Assembly (NCBI GenBank): GCA_013396525.1
Contig: VWYX01000621.1
Coordinates: forward strand, 124,001 to 188,000
Source: Chaetorhynchus papuensis
Taxonomy: Eukaryota; Chordata; Aves; Passeriformes; Rhipiduridae
DNA length: 64,000 nt
Direction of reading: 5' to 3'
The notes below the pieces were generated by a model that saw only the letters and a list, made by a program, of their open reading frames with translations, was not told the origin of the DNA and searched no databases. The position numbers were made by a program, and so were the translations under genes. Shown piece after piece: positions 12,885-24,290 of this stretch. Each line of letters begins with the position of its first letter. Position 1 is the stretch's first letter.

Positions 12885-14056
12885 TGATAGCCTTGTATCA
12901 GTGGGACTTGGGAAAAATCTGGGTTTTCTGGGTTTTCCTAAGTCTTTTGATACCATCCCTCACAGTATCCTTCTGGACAAGCTGTCCAGCTGTGAGGTGA
13001 GTAGGTACACAGTGTGCTGGGACTAGATCTGGCTGAAGGGCAGGGCCCACAGGGTTGTAGTGAATGGGGCTTCATTCACCAGCAGGATCCTCAGGGCTCA
13101 GCTCTAGGATCGGTCGTGTCCCATGTTTGTATCAAAGGTCAGCGTGCAGGAGTTGAATGCATCATCAGCGGGTTTGCTAACAGCACCAAACTGGGAGATG
13201 CTGTTGACTGGCTTGAAGGACAGGAGGCCTTGCAGAGGGATCTGGATAGATTGGAGCATTAGGCTACTATTAATGGGATGAGATTTAGCAAGTCCAAATG
13301 CTGGATTCTGCACCTGGGATGGAGGAATGCCGAGCACAAGTATAAACTGGGAGAGGAGCGGCTGGAGAGCAGAAAGGGATTTGGGGGTGCTGATTGGCAG
13401 CAGCTCAGCAGAAGTCAGCAGTGTGCCCTGACAGCCCAGAAGGCAAATTCCATCCTGGGGTGCATCAAAAAGCATCCCCAGCCAGTCAAAAGAGATGATC
13501 AACCCACTGTATTCAGCTTTGGTGCAGCCTCACTTTGCTCACTGTGGGCAGTTCTGGGCCCCACAATTTAAGAAGGATGTGAAAGTACTCAAATGTATCC
13601 AGAGAAGGGCAAAAAAGCTGGTGAAAGGGCTGGAAGGAATGTCCTAGAGGAAGGGGGCTAAGTCTTTGGCTTTGTCTAGTGGGGAGAAAAGGAAGCTGAG
13701 CCGTGGCCTCCTTGGTCTTTGCAGCTTCTTAAGCAGGGGAAGTGAGAGGCAGCTGCTGATCTGTTCTCTTTGGTATTGAAGGACAGGACAGATGGGACTG
13801 GTTCAAAGCTGTGTCAGGGGAGATAAACCCTTACTTGACATTGAAAAGCATTTCTTTACTGAGGGGGTGGTCAAATACTGGAACAGGCTTTCTAAAGAGG
13901 TGGTCAATGCCCCAAACCAGTAATTCAGAGGCATTTGGGGCTTTCCCTAATAACAGGCCTTAACTTCTGGTCAGCCCTGGAGTGATTGGTTGGACTAGAT
14001 AATCACTGTAGGTCCCTTCCAACTGAAATACTTCTATTCTATCCCATCCCATCCCA
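12882..14056 (+). mobile_element. 5'-truncated CR1 LINE, reverse-transcriptase pseudogene with 3' end
   Basis: About 1.17 kb of plus-strand CR1. Near 12950 the translation reads FDTIPHSILLDKLSSC, a CR1 reverse-transcriptase segment. Near 13160 the catalytic FADD box has decayed to FANS within GFANSTKLG. Further segments (LEGQEALQRDLDRLEH near 13220-13262; FSKSKCWILHLG near 13282; QQCALTAQKANSILGCIK near 13420-13472) follow in shifting frames, so the gene is dead. The 3' end is classic avian CR1: tggttggactagataatcac, then ggtcccttccaac, then a short attctat/cccat repeat. It is younger than the other CR1 copies in the intergenic region, judging by how readable it remains. Confidence 0.95.
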
Positions 14057-14308
14057 AATGATGTCAAGCCCTAAACCATCTGGTTTCCTTTCATGGGTTA
14101 GGTCAAGACGCTGACTGACCAGAGCCATGTTTTCCTTATCTGTGAAAAGAGGATAAAATTCCTTTCTGCTATGCTTTGTAGATTGTGACCAGTGTAATGT
14201 GCTCTCATAGTAGAAGGTCAGTTGTGGTCAACTGAGGCTGCTTAAGTGCAGTTAATAAATAAATATAATTCTGGGGAAAAGGGAGAGGGAATATGCAAGA
14301 GAGAATAA

Positions 14309-14359
14309 AGGGGAAAAAAAGGAAAGAAGGGGAAAAAAAAGGAAAGAAGGAAAAAGGAA
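14309..14359 (+). repeat. Purine-only tandem repeat, unit about 20 bases
   Basis: Two and a half copies of a ggggaaaaaaaggaaagaag-like unit make an unbroken polypurine strand. Such mirror-like purine tracts can form triplex DNA. It explains the Phe/Pro-rich chance frame on the other strand. Confidence 0.8.
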
Positions 14360-15493
14360 GCCTATTGAAAAAGACAAATAGGACAAAGACTCTAGATGTC
14401 AAGGGGACATTAGGAAACACTGACATGAAGAAAACATTAAGAAAAATATAGGGTGAAGGACTTAGAACAAGAGTATCTAAAGGGCAGAAAAATAGTAGAG
14501 CTTAGAAAAACATTTACTTTATAGAAGTATTTGATAACAGAAAAAGAGTGGCTCTGTGATGAAACAATGAGCACTGTGTGGCACACCATCTGTTTTCCCC
14601 ATGCTGGAAAAACAAGTTTCCTTCCTCTGTAATTGGTTGCATTTCTCTGGGATATAGCCATGCATCTTGGACCCTTCTGAGATGAGAGCTCCACAGTGCA
14701 GAGACTCCCAGAGAGCAGAGTAGGTGAACACAAAGTACTTGCAGAGGAGGGCTACCAAAGGAAGTTTCCCTGATGGCTAGTAACTTTAGCACTAATTAAA
14801 GTGTCTGTTAGCAGCTTTGTGGTTCCAGTCTCCCACAGGATGGCCAGAGATGACTTTTACAGCTTATTTCTGTGTATGTAGTGCAGCCAGCACATCACTC
14901 CTGATGCCCTGGAGCAAAGGCAATTACTTTTCCTCCTTTCCCCTTTCTATGGAAACTCCTAAAGCTGAATGGAGTCTAGGCTTCTGTAAGTGCTCTCTAA
15001 TTCACCTGTACCGGCCCAGCTACTACTAACAAACATCAGCCAGCCATGATTGAAGTGATTGGGTTTGACTTTCATTCTTAACCTCTGTGTTGATGTTGAC
15101 TCAGCTCATTCACCCTCCCTCGTGCATGGTAAGCTTCATGCTATGCTAAAAACAAGCACAGGGAGATGCTACCAGCTTGCCACCAGTTCCCAAGGTAGGG
15201 AATGGCCAGGGGCTTTGAGCTCAAAATATGGCTGTGAGTTGTAGGAAGAAAGCTCAAAGATGGGAGAAAAGGCAGCAGTTTTGAGGAGCAATGTGCTGGA
15301 AGAAGTCTTTCATGCCTGGCTGAGAATTATTTACAAGTCTGGCATTGAATTATCTCAATCTCAACAGGATCCTGTTGATTTTGATAGAAACCTGATGGTT
15401 ATCCAAGGATGTCAGGTTCAGAGGTTTTTAGAGGGTTGTCTTTTGGTTTTTATTCTGGGTAGGTGAAGCTTGTTAGTTGGGTGTGGGAGAGCT

Positions 15494-15514
15494 GGGGGGC
15501 AGGGGGGGAGGGGA
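15494..15514 (+). other. G-rich tract with quadruplex potential
   Basis: G runs of 6, 7 and 4 separated by ca and a; the seven-G run can supply two G3 segments, giving four in total. Intergenic, function unknown. Confidence 0.5.
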
Positions 15515-18500
15515 GCAGGAGGACAATTAAATAAAAAGAAGAATCCTGCTTTACAGAGGAATAAACAAAACCCTAGAGTATTTGCGATGGTATTCTCATA
15601 ATGCTGCATTATTTTCAAAAAATTACATTAATGTTTCCAAAGTGACTTTTGCTTTCATTTGCTTACATCTCATTCCACATGTCCTATACCTCTGCTAATT
15701 CACAAAAATTTCTTCATGCAACAGCTTCACATGTGGGACACATACAAAAGCTACACATACATTTTGGGTCAGAAAAGTGATCCGGGTTTCTTAAGGCAGA
15801 AGGCCAGCTTCAGTCCGCTGAGTATACAGGTTCAGTAAAAATTACTTTTTGGGGATGGCTAATCAATGGCCTGGGAGCAAAGTCTGGGCCCTGACTTTTT
15901 ACCACGTCCTACAAGACTATGAAATGGAGTGAGTGATCAGGCCAGCTAATTTAGGAATACTGGTATATGGAGTGGGGAAGGATGAAGAGTGGGTCTTGAA
16001 GGGTTTACCTAGTTTCTGCTGCACTGTGCAAACACATCAGTATCTTGCTGCCTTCTATCCCTCTAAGAAGAAAAGTGACACCCAGGCATTAGGAAAGTGA
16101 CTGTCCTCAATTTGTGCAACAATTACTAGAAGCAGTACTGTAAACTGGGATACTCATGTACAGCTTGCATGTATTTTCCATACAGGGCAAATATATAAAA
16201 GAATTATTTCTTACTTGACCTAGGGAAACACCACTCCCACTCTGCACACAATTACATCTTTTATGTTCTGCATGAAAGAATATACTGCAAATGAATCTTA
16301 GTACAAAGTTTAAATAAAGAATTGCCAAGTAATAATTAACTCAGTCTGTCATTTATTATGATTAGGCACTAAGGTAAGGCCAGTTTCCTTTAATGCTTTT
16401 CAAAGAATGTACTCATTTTAGAACAGGTATGACCAGTTACACAGACTTCTCAAAAGACACAGTGTTCTCCTCCTGGCATAGTGATGCCCTGAGTATTCAT
16501 TTTCATTGCCAGTTTTGACTTAGTTATCAATATCACAGCCATGTTGACATGCTAAAAGCCCAGTCACACAGAAATGACCCAGCACTTTCACCTGTAACCT
16601 CTCCTGTAAGGTTTAACTAATGATCTCATTGCTTCTGCAATGAAACGCTTTTCACTGCAGGACAGGGTATGCTAGTATGGTCAAAATGCGAGGAATCTCA
16701 GGTTACACCTTATTCCTAAGCTTTGTTAATGTGGGAGGCTCTTTGGGCACAGGTGGCCAACCAGAAAACAAATAAAACAGACCTAAGTAGCTACAAAACA
16801 TCCAACAGTGGAAATACTTTTTGTTCTGACTTCCTAGTCTGGATGGCATTTTGAGAGCAAGCTGCACAGACTTAGACAAGCACAGTTCCACAAATCTATT
16901 AATAGATTAATATTCATCTATTCCTCCCTATTACTGGGCAGGATTTGTCTGGCACTGAGATTCTGTTGTGGCACCCCAGTGCACTGCACATCACCTACTA
17001 ATGAAGTCTTATTTTGAGATTTTTGGGTTAGAGATAATGATAATCTCACAAAGTTATTATTTAGTATTTATAATATAGTTGCACCTAGAAACCCCAAATG
17101 AAAGGATTCAATTTAATTAGGTGTTTTGCAAACAATAATAAGAAAGAGTTCCTGCATCACAGATCTAACAGGGTTCTTATCGGACGGGATAAAAGCAATG
17201 GATGAAAGAGATAAACAAGGTGGGAGTGGATTGGAAAGGCTGCTTTACAGTTGTAAAGCAAACAGACTTCACTACAGCTCGCTACTTGCCTAACTGATGG
17301 GAGTGGTTCATGAGCATCACAGCAGAAAAAGGTTTTGAGGAGGGATTTAGAGGAGGTTAAAGCATAAGGCTTTATGGATTTTGGCAAGGACTGGTTTCCA
17401 CTGCTAGGCACTGCAGCAGAGAAAAGATTTAATACTTTTACTTATCACTGGAAGAAGCACAACTCCTTGAGAAGTTGAGCTAGGTGACCATCCCTCACTT
17501 TAAAATTAATTAACTGCTATAACATACGGTGAAAGATGATTTTTCTAATTGACTCAAGCCCATTTGACATCTCTAAACTGGAAAAAGGTTTTAATTTTCA
17601 TCTCCTGTGAGTACATGTAATTATACCCTCTCTTTGTTGTTTATCCTGAGGTTGATCATGTTCCAGTAGGGCTCAAGTCCAGAGAGCATAACTGTATGTT
17701 GAAATGCAAATTGCACAATAACCATCATCATAGAGATTTAAATGGAATATTATGAGATTTGTTATAATCTTGTATGGTTTTACAGGATATTTTAAACAAA
17801 CAAAACCAAAAAAAATATTTTGTGAAATAGAAAATATGACCACATTTCACAAAAACCTCAAGCCTTTTCCATAGTGGGTTGAACAAGACAGTTTCTTTCC
17901 CACTTAAATCTGTGCTTTCAGTGGAGGCAACCAGTGTTAAATACAATTATTTGGGAGTAAGTAGTAACACATTGCTCTTAACGCTATCTGATTTTCATTG
18001 CATTACAATAAATATCTGAATTTAAATCAAGTTAAACCCTTAAGAATATAAAAAACATCCCCTAAAACTGATGTGTGTGCTATTGTCAGCTGCAACTCCT
18101 CTCTTGCCCTCTGTGCCCCACACTCTCCAGGGTCCCTGGATGCTGCTCTAGGTTTGGCTGTTCATCCATTAGCTCCTCATCCCTGGCAGGAGCCTCCCTC
18201 TGCTGCCAGTCAGGAACTTTCACTCAGCCAGTCGCCCTTAACCACATATTTAAATCCAGACCAGATTTGTTGCTTCGGTTCCCCGTGCTGGTGTAGCACA
18301 GTAAGAAATGAAGCATGATGCTGGTCAAGCTTTCAAGCAGGTGAGTCAAAAAATTTGTATGCAAATCTCTTCTCCCTTGCTCTTTAATTACATCTAATCT
18401 GTTTGTTTTCATTTTCTCCCTGTATTCCCTGCTCCTTAGCTTCTGTCATCAATCTGCAAGGCATTTTTCAATTGATTAGTGACTTACCCATACAGTATGT

Positions 18501-21179
18501 ACCCATGCTAACTCCGGTCATTGTCTGCACCGTGGGCTCATGCCCTAAATTTGGTCATTTCCTAGCTTCCATGTGCTTATTAAGACAAATACAGACCCTT
18601 TGATGGACTAAAATAACCTGCTAAATCATCACTAAATCACCCCTTGCTAACCCAGTCAACCTCTCAAGCACCCCATTACTTTAGCTGCACAGTTCCAATA
18701 ATTAAGTCTCCTATTTTTTCTAGGCCTCAATCACATTGTTTTCACTGACACCTATAAAGTCTTATTTCAGGAAGCAGGAAAATTAACCACAATCTCTATT
18801 TATTTACATCCACACAAAATAAATCCTAGCTAGAATTGTTAAAGCACCTGGCACAGATTTAGAAACATAATTACAATATCATAGAATCAGTCAAAACACC
18901 AGCTGCTCTTTCTCTCCTGTATCTCTTCCATCAGCTACATATCATTCATTATTTAGTGAGAAGATTCAGTACAGATTAAAACTCATCCTAAACCATATCT
19001 ATTATGGAATCATATCTTTACCTTGCTGCTATAGTTAAGCATCTCTTGGATAATCTTTAAGAAGAGGCTATGGGGAATAAGTACACAAATAACTTCTGAA
19101 AACAAAGCATGAACGTTGTCTTCTATCATGCAGCTTAGATCACTGCACCCATGGCACAGTTCTGCCACTTCTATTGCTCAGAAACTAATTTAATGTAATT
19201 TTGAAAAATGCATTGAAGAAGTCTACTCTTCTCACCATACTGAAAAACAGAGAATTAATCATCCATGTAAGATCTAAAGTAATGGCTACTATATACTACT
19301 ATCTGATAGACAGCAAAAAGTATTTTCAAAGGTCAACAGAGAGGTGGAATGCAGAATTAAATACTGATTAGTCAGGGTAGCGCTGGTAGTTGAAACAAGA
19401 GCAAGTTAACCACCTAGTCCTGTAAATAATTACTACTCTTGTAAATGTAACAACTGTGAGGACAGCCAGGGAGGCATACGTTCCCAAAAATGATCCATTT
19501 TTATATACATGGATGAAAAAGAATTCAACTGTGTTCTTCCAGACAGTCTGGCAGGAATCAGCCTCTGCTTGTGTAACAGTTGGGAGTATAATACAGCAGG
19601 TAGCCTTACAGTTTCACCCAGGACAATTCCAGGCCAGCCAAGGTATTCCTGCTGATCCAATCTGGATTTGCACTGGATTACATTTTGTCTGATACGCGTT
19701 CAGAAATGCAGGGAAGGCACAAGATTTTAACAGTCAGTTAAATACACAGGGAGATTTCCAGGAAGGTGTATTCTGCACATTCACTTTAGATGCTCTTCAG
19801 GGGGTGGGAGGCTGGAAAGGAATGCCCAGGTTAACATTTACACTATCAGGATGGAAAATAAGCATGATGTGCTGTGTCAAAATATATACCTGAAAAACAT
19901 GAATGTAACCCAGAAACCTTAGTAAACGCCTGCTACACTACGTTAGATTAATATAGCCATTATAGGTGATATTTCAAATCAGGTTTTTGTGAGATATTGG
20001 ATATATCCTAGTACACATGGTCTTCTTGTTTCTTTTACTAGGAAAAACTTATTCAGCAGTGGAATTAGTTATGGTACTTACTTGTAATGTCTAATCATTC
20101 TTTGCATCAGCACAAAATTTTGCTGTATTTTCTTCCCCTTTGGTGGTGGAAAAGTCTATGCAAACATTTCTCAGTAACATTAATAAAACCTTGAAACCCT
20201 GATGCAACTAAGGATTGGAGTGCAGGAAAGACTCTCCAGGCCTGCAGTTGGACTGTACACTCCAGGTCATCTCGAGGGACTGAGAAATTTCATTGATTGT
20301 GTGACTGGCTGTTTGATTTTCCCTCTATAGTTTAGCCACATCTCTACAAAATCCAGGATTCCCCTACTCCTTTATTTTTTTAAAGTCGTCTAAAAACTAA
20401 TAAATATCTGTCAACAAGCAGTTCATCAAATAGCAATGAGAAGCTTTGGTATATCAAAGGGCAAGAGATCATAGAACAGGCATTTGTCTAAAATGTAGCC
20501 AGACTTTTCCAAAGAGCTCAAGGATAATTTTTTCACATGCTCAGGATCCACCTCCACAGGCAAATTTTCAGAAGTGCTCAAAGCCATGTATGCCAGAAGT
20601 CTCTAAGAACACAGAGAGTTGATTTGGTTCTTAAGACAAAGCCAAGTTTTTGAAAAGCCTGTCCCCTTTGAAATATTTTTGCTAAAGGCTGTTCCAGTAT
20701 CCCTAAGTTATTATTTTGGATTCTGTGCATATCTGTACATCTCCACAAAGAATCTTATTGTAAACCTGATATTCTGTTGAATGAAAAATAAATGCATTTT
20801 CTTTAGAACATAACTCTTTCATTTTGTTATTTTTGAGACGGTTTCCTAGGCAGCCTTTGTATGAAATATGTCATCCTTGGGTTTTGGGAACTTTTTATCA
20901 TAAAGACATATCATTTTCCCCTTGCAATAACTTATAAAGCAGGCATTATATTTTGTTCCCTTTACAGTTACATCTGTTCCTAAACTAATGCCTATTTTCC
21001 CCACTACAAATACTGAGGCTTTTATATCTTAGTAAAATTGTTCTGTTGTTATATGGAGTACTACAACTATATTTTACTAAACCCTTAACTCTGAGTAAAA
21101 TATGGAGAAGTTAGCCTCAGAAAACAGTGCTGACTGTTGTAGTTATCAATAAGAAAATTCAAGAAATTGAAAGAAGAAC

Positions 21180-22600
21180 ACATTAGAACTTGAAAACGGG
21201 TCAAGTGGAAGATGCTACACTTACACAGATGTGTTCAACTCAACAAAAAGAGAATGGGAAAAAGAAGAAGTTCAAAAATGATTTTGAGTCTCCCATGGAG
21301 GCAGGGAATCTACCAAAGCCCAGGCTGCACTTGAGTAAAGATGATGTTGCCACAACCAAAAAATGAGAGACTGACATCACACTTGGATGTGTGAAGCAGA
21401 GCACAGCCTGACAGACACATGAAATATCTGTTCTCAGTGTTTGTAGGATTTTAGCTGGAATACTGAGCCTATGGAACTGATAATCCCACTTCAATAAATA
21501 TGGCATCTGGAAGTGACATGGAGGAGAGCAAGAAGAGGCAGGGGTCTTCAAAAAACTGCAAGAACAAGAGGTTGTTAGCTAAAACAAAAATTCAAATAAA
21601 TGTGCACTACACTTGCTGTTGCAAAAAGGATAGGTATTATCTCTATCAGTGACACATCCATCTGGGAGGAGCACAGTTCCCAGGTGATAATCAAGTCTGC
21701 CAGAACTGTGAGATACAGTGATATATTTCAGGGAAGGGAACCAGTAGGTGACTTAATTATCCAGTGCCAATGGAGATTAAAAAGACGAGGTTTGCGCTAT
21801 TGAGATGGCGTGGGGGAAGGCTCGGCTCCGGTTCAGCAGTAGGAATGCAGGGAAAACAGAGAGCACTGAGACAGAGTCAGTTGTACACCAGGGTCTGAAA
21901 GCAAATCCCCTTAGGAGGTGTCACTGAGGGCATCTGATGTCGAAATCATGACCAGAAAGAAGAGTATTTCCTGTAGAAAATTCCACTTTCCATACAAATA
22001 ATGCAGAAAGACTGCACAGTGTGACAGCCACAGTCGTATAATGTGAAGCATTTTATCAGGAACTTTCCAGCATTTTATGAAATGCCTCTCATAATAAGAC
22101 TAAATTTAAAGTGTTTTAACACAAGCATTTTAAGCAGGCTTTGTCAGGATGTTACTCCAAAGACTTTTTCTTTTTCCAGGTTTAACATTTAAACAAATTG
22201 TCAGTGGACTGGAAAGAAAGAGGGAAGGTAACTTGACAACATTCTGCTGACCCAAAACTGGAGAAGTCTCTTCTACCTTTCAAAGCTCAAGAGACAATTT
22301 TCAACTGCTGTTTCTGCTCAAACGTAAAATTAATCCTAGAAGACTACCAAGTACAAGATTAGTTTCTGGCTGTGTGAAAAGGAAGAAATATTTCAATGAC
22401 AAAATGGAGTGTCCATAAAGGTCTCTAAGAAAGCCTGGGGACTGGGTGGTTTTGAGGGCTTTTGAGACCCAATTGGGCAAACCTTGTACAACATGGTCTG
22501 CTTTCACAGTTTGCCATTGTCTGCAGTGGGGGTCAGACCAGAGACGACCTGGGATCCCTTCCCACCTTTATGACTGTGTGCTGATACTGTGGATTCACCT
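21180..22600 (+). mobile_element. Old CR1 LINE copy, decayed, 3' end recognizable
   Basis: The 3' part (about 22374-22600) carries several CR1 landmarks: gggcttttgagacccaattg, acaacatggtctgctttc, gcagtgggggtcagacca, gggatcccttcccacc and a degenerate ATGATTCT-like tail (tatgactgtgtgctg). Upstream, around 21450-21540, ggaatactgagcctatggaa through cccacttcaataaatatggc resembles the CR1 reverse-transcriptase region. The middle (21.8-22.37 kb) is too diverged to trace, so two separate fragments are possible. No intact frame. Confidence 0.55.
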
Positions 22601-22934
22601 TTCCTCACGGTTATGAGCCTTGGAGGTGACTTTTCTTCTAACTGGAAAAAAAATCCATTTGCAAGAGAATGCTTGATGGGTCAGTGGGTACCACGAGGGC
22701 CCTGTCTGGGGTGAACATTTCAGGAATACCCATCTCTGCACACAAGTGTGTCCGTGCACAGACACCCATGTGGACACTGGGCAGTGACCAGGGGCTGCCT
22801 TCATGGTGGGAGACTCTCCACAGCCCCAGTGTCCATCGTGTGGATAGACTTCAATGAAAGATGAAAAGAAATACTTCTGTATTGCTTGGCTCAGAACACC
22901 CAGGAAGGAGAGGAGCTATCCTGAATTGCCTGTG

Positions 22935-23145
22935 GGAATTTATGACTAGGAGCAATGGGGGTAAAGTCAGGTAAAGAAAAACAGTTTGAACATCAGTAAA
23001 ATTTCCTAACTGTGAGTGTTATTAGACTGGAATAATCTCCCCTAAGGGAAGCAATAAAACCAACATCATTTGCATCTTTGCAAACTAGACCAGACAAAGC
23101 ACTGGGAAATATACTGTGGGGAATAATCCTGTAAAATGATTGCAC
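22935..23145 (+). mobile_element. Ancient CR1 LINE 3' fragment
   Basis: Segments around gactaggagcaatgggggta, aaatttcctaactgtgagtg, gactggaataatctcccc and gggaaatatactgtgggg match the 3' region of the CR1 type shared by turtles, crocodiles and birds. The final target-proximal end is eroded. It is an old insertion in the same orientation as the copy just upstream. Confidence 0.75.
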
Positions 23146-24141
23146 TAATTTTTCTCATCTATTCTTTCTTCATAGGATTGCTTCATACATGGAATGTGCC
23201 ATATTCTTTTTCCTGTTACTTTATTCCCTTTTCTGTGGGTTGAGTTAAAAAACCCTGAAGGAAATTATACCATTCTAACCAAAAAGTAACATATTAAGAC
23301 AATTTGCATTTTTATTTTAAAAAGACATATTTTATCTTTAAAATATAACCAGTGATAGACACAAGAGCATAATCTCTAGGATAATGACACACTTCAGTAC
23401 ACCAGGCAATTAGGTTTGCCTTTAATTATTTATTGTTTGACATGCTGCTCATACAAATACTCTGTGTTACAGGAGGAAGTCAGTATGACCTTAATTATTG
23501 CCTGTAAATAATTCCTGAATTGTAACTAAGTAGTGCCTTTTAAAATGCAATTATTATAATACCAGAGTTACAGAGCTCATTGATTTATAATTACTTAATT
23601 GTTTCTACCCATTAAACCACAGCTGTGATAGGTTCATCTTGCCTACATGCACTAGCCTGGGAACTGGGGAATTATGGCCAGGAACTCAGACAAACGTTAT
23701 CTCCCACAGCTAAATGGCTGAACAACCATTCCAGTCTGGTCAAGGTTAGTAGGGGTCATCAGATGGCTGAGAGATCGTGGGCAATGAGCTGGGCATTTCA
23801 GCACACATCCTTCAGAATAACGAGGGGAGAAGGAAATACAAAACATCCGTGCCTCCGGAGCCCTGAGCTCTCACCAGGTAAATCAGACAAAAAGATACTT
23901 CTTTGTGAGTCTCATTTTACACTTTGGGGGTCATAATGCATAATGAGTTCTTGGGCATACTGCTAACTGTGCTGCTGGGAAACAGAAAACCCCAAAATGA
24001 TGTAATCTTTTTCTCTACGTATCAACACAGGGTATCTAGCTGTTTGCAGACTTATCTGCAAGGCAGAGACTGTAATTTTGCTTCTCATGACTTGCACTTT
24101 AACACCACAAGAGCATTTCACAGAGAGATTTCAACCCACAG
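23146..24141. other. Intergenic stretch with a homeodomain-site-like AT-rich block
   Basis: No gene seen. The block at 23400-23630 has many TAATTA/ATTTA-type words in otherwise non-repetitive sequence and is listed as a possible noncoding element in the findings. Open frames at 23.6-24.2 kb plus are short and unrecognized. Confidence 0.5.
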
Positions 24142-24290
24142 TGTTGTGGTTCAACCCTAGCCAGCTACTAAACCCCACACAGCTGCTCACATCCCGGTGT
24201 TATCAACAGTGTTTCCAGCACAAATCCAAACATAGCCCTGTGCTGGCTACTATGAAGAAAATGAACTCCATCCCAGCCAAACCCAGCACA
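24142..24290 (+). mobile_element. Internally deleted solo LTR, same family as the one at 9.1 kb
   Basis: Starts TGTTGTGGTTCAACCCTAGC and ends CCCAGCACA, but is only 149 bases. After about 45 bases at the left end it jumps straight to the right-end segment beginning ggtgttatcaacagtgtttc. About 400 bases of the LTR body are missing compared with 9113-9668. Flanking cacag and catac are similar but not identical, so a target duplication is not proven. Confidence 0.8.

Larger units (their letters stand above)
14057..21179. other. Intergenic stretch, no gene seen
   Basis: AT-rich unique sequence apart from the purine-rich tandem at 14.31 kb and the G-rich tract at 15.49 kb. Several overlapping short frames (14.4-14.8 kb minus, 18.07-18.3 kb plus) have no recognizable protein or splice context. 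A fragment catagaatcag at about 18881 recalls CR1 but is too short to call. Confidence 0.6.

Noticed and set aside
18881..18895. catagaatcag fragment resembling a CR1 end
   Set aside because: Too short and without any further CR1 sequence.
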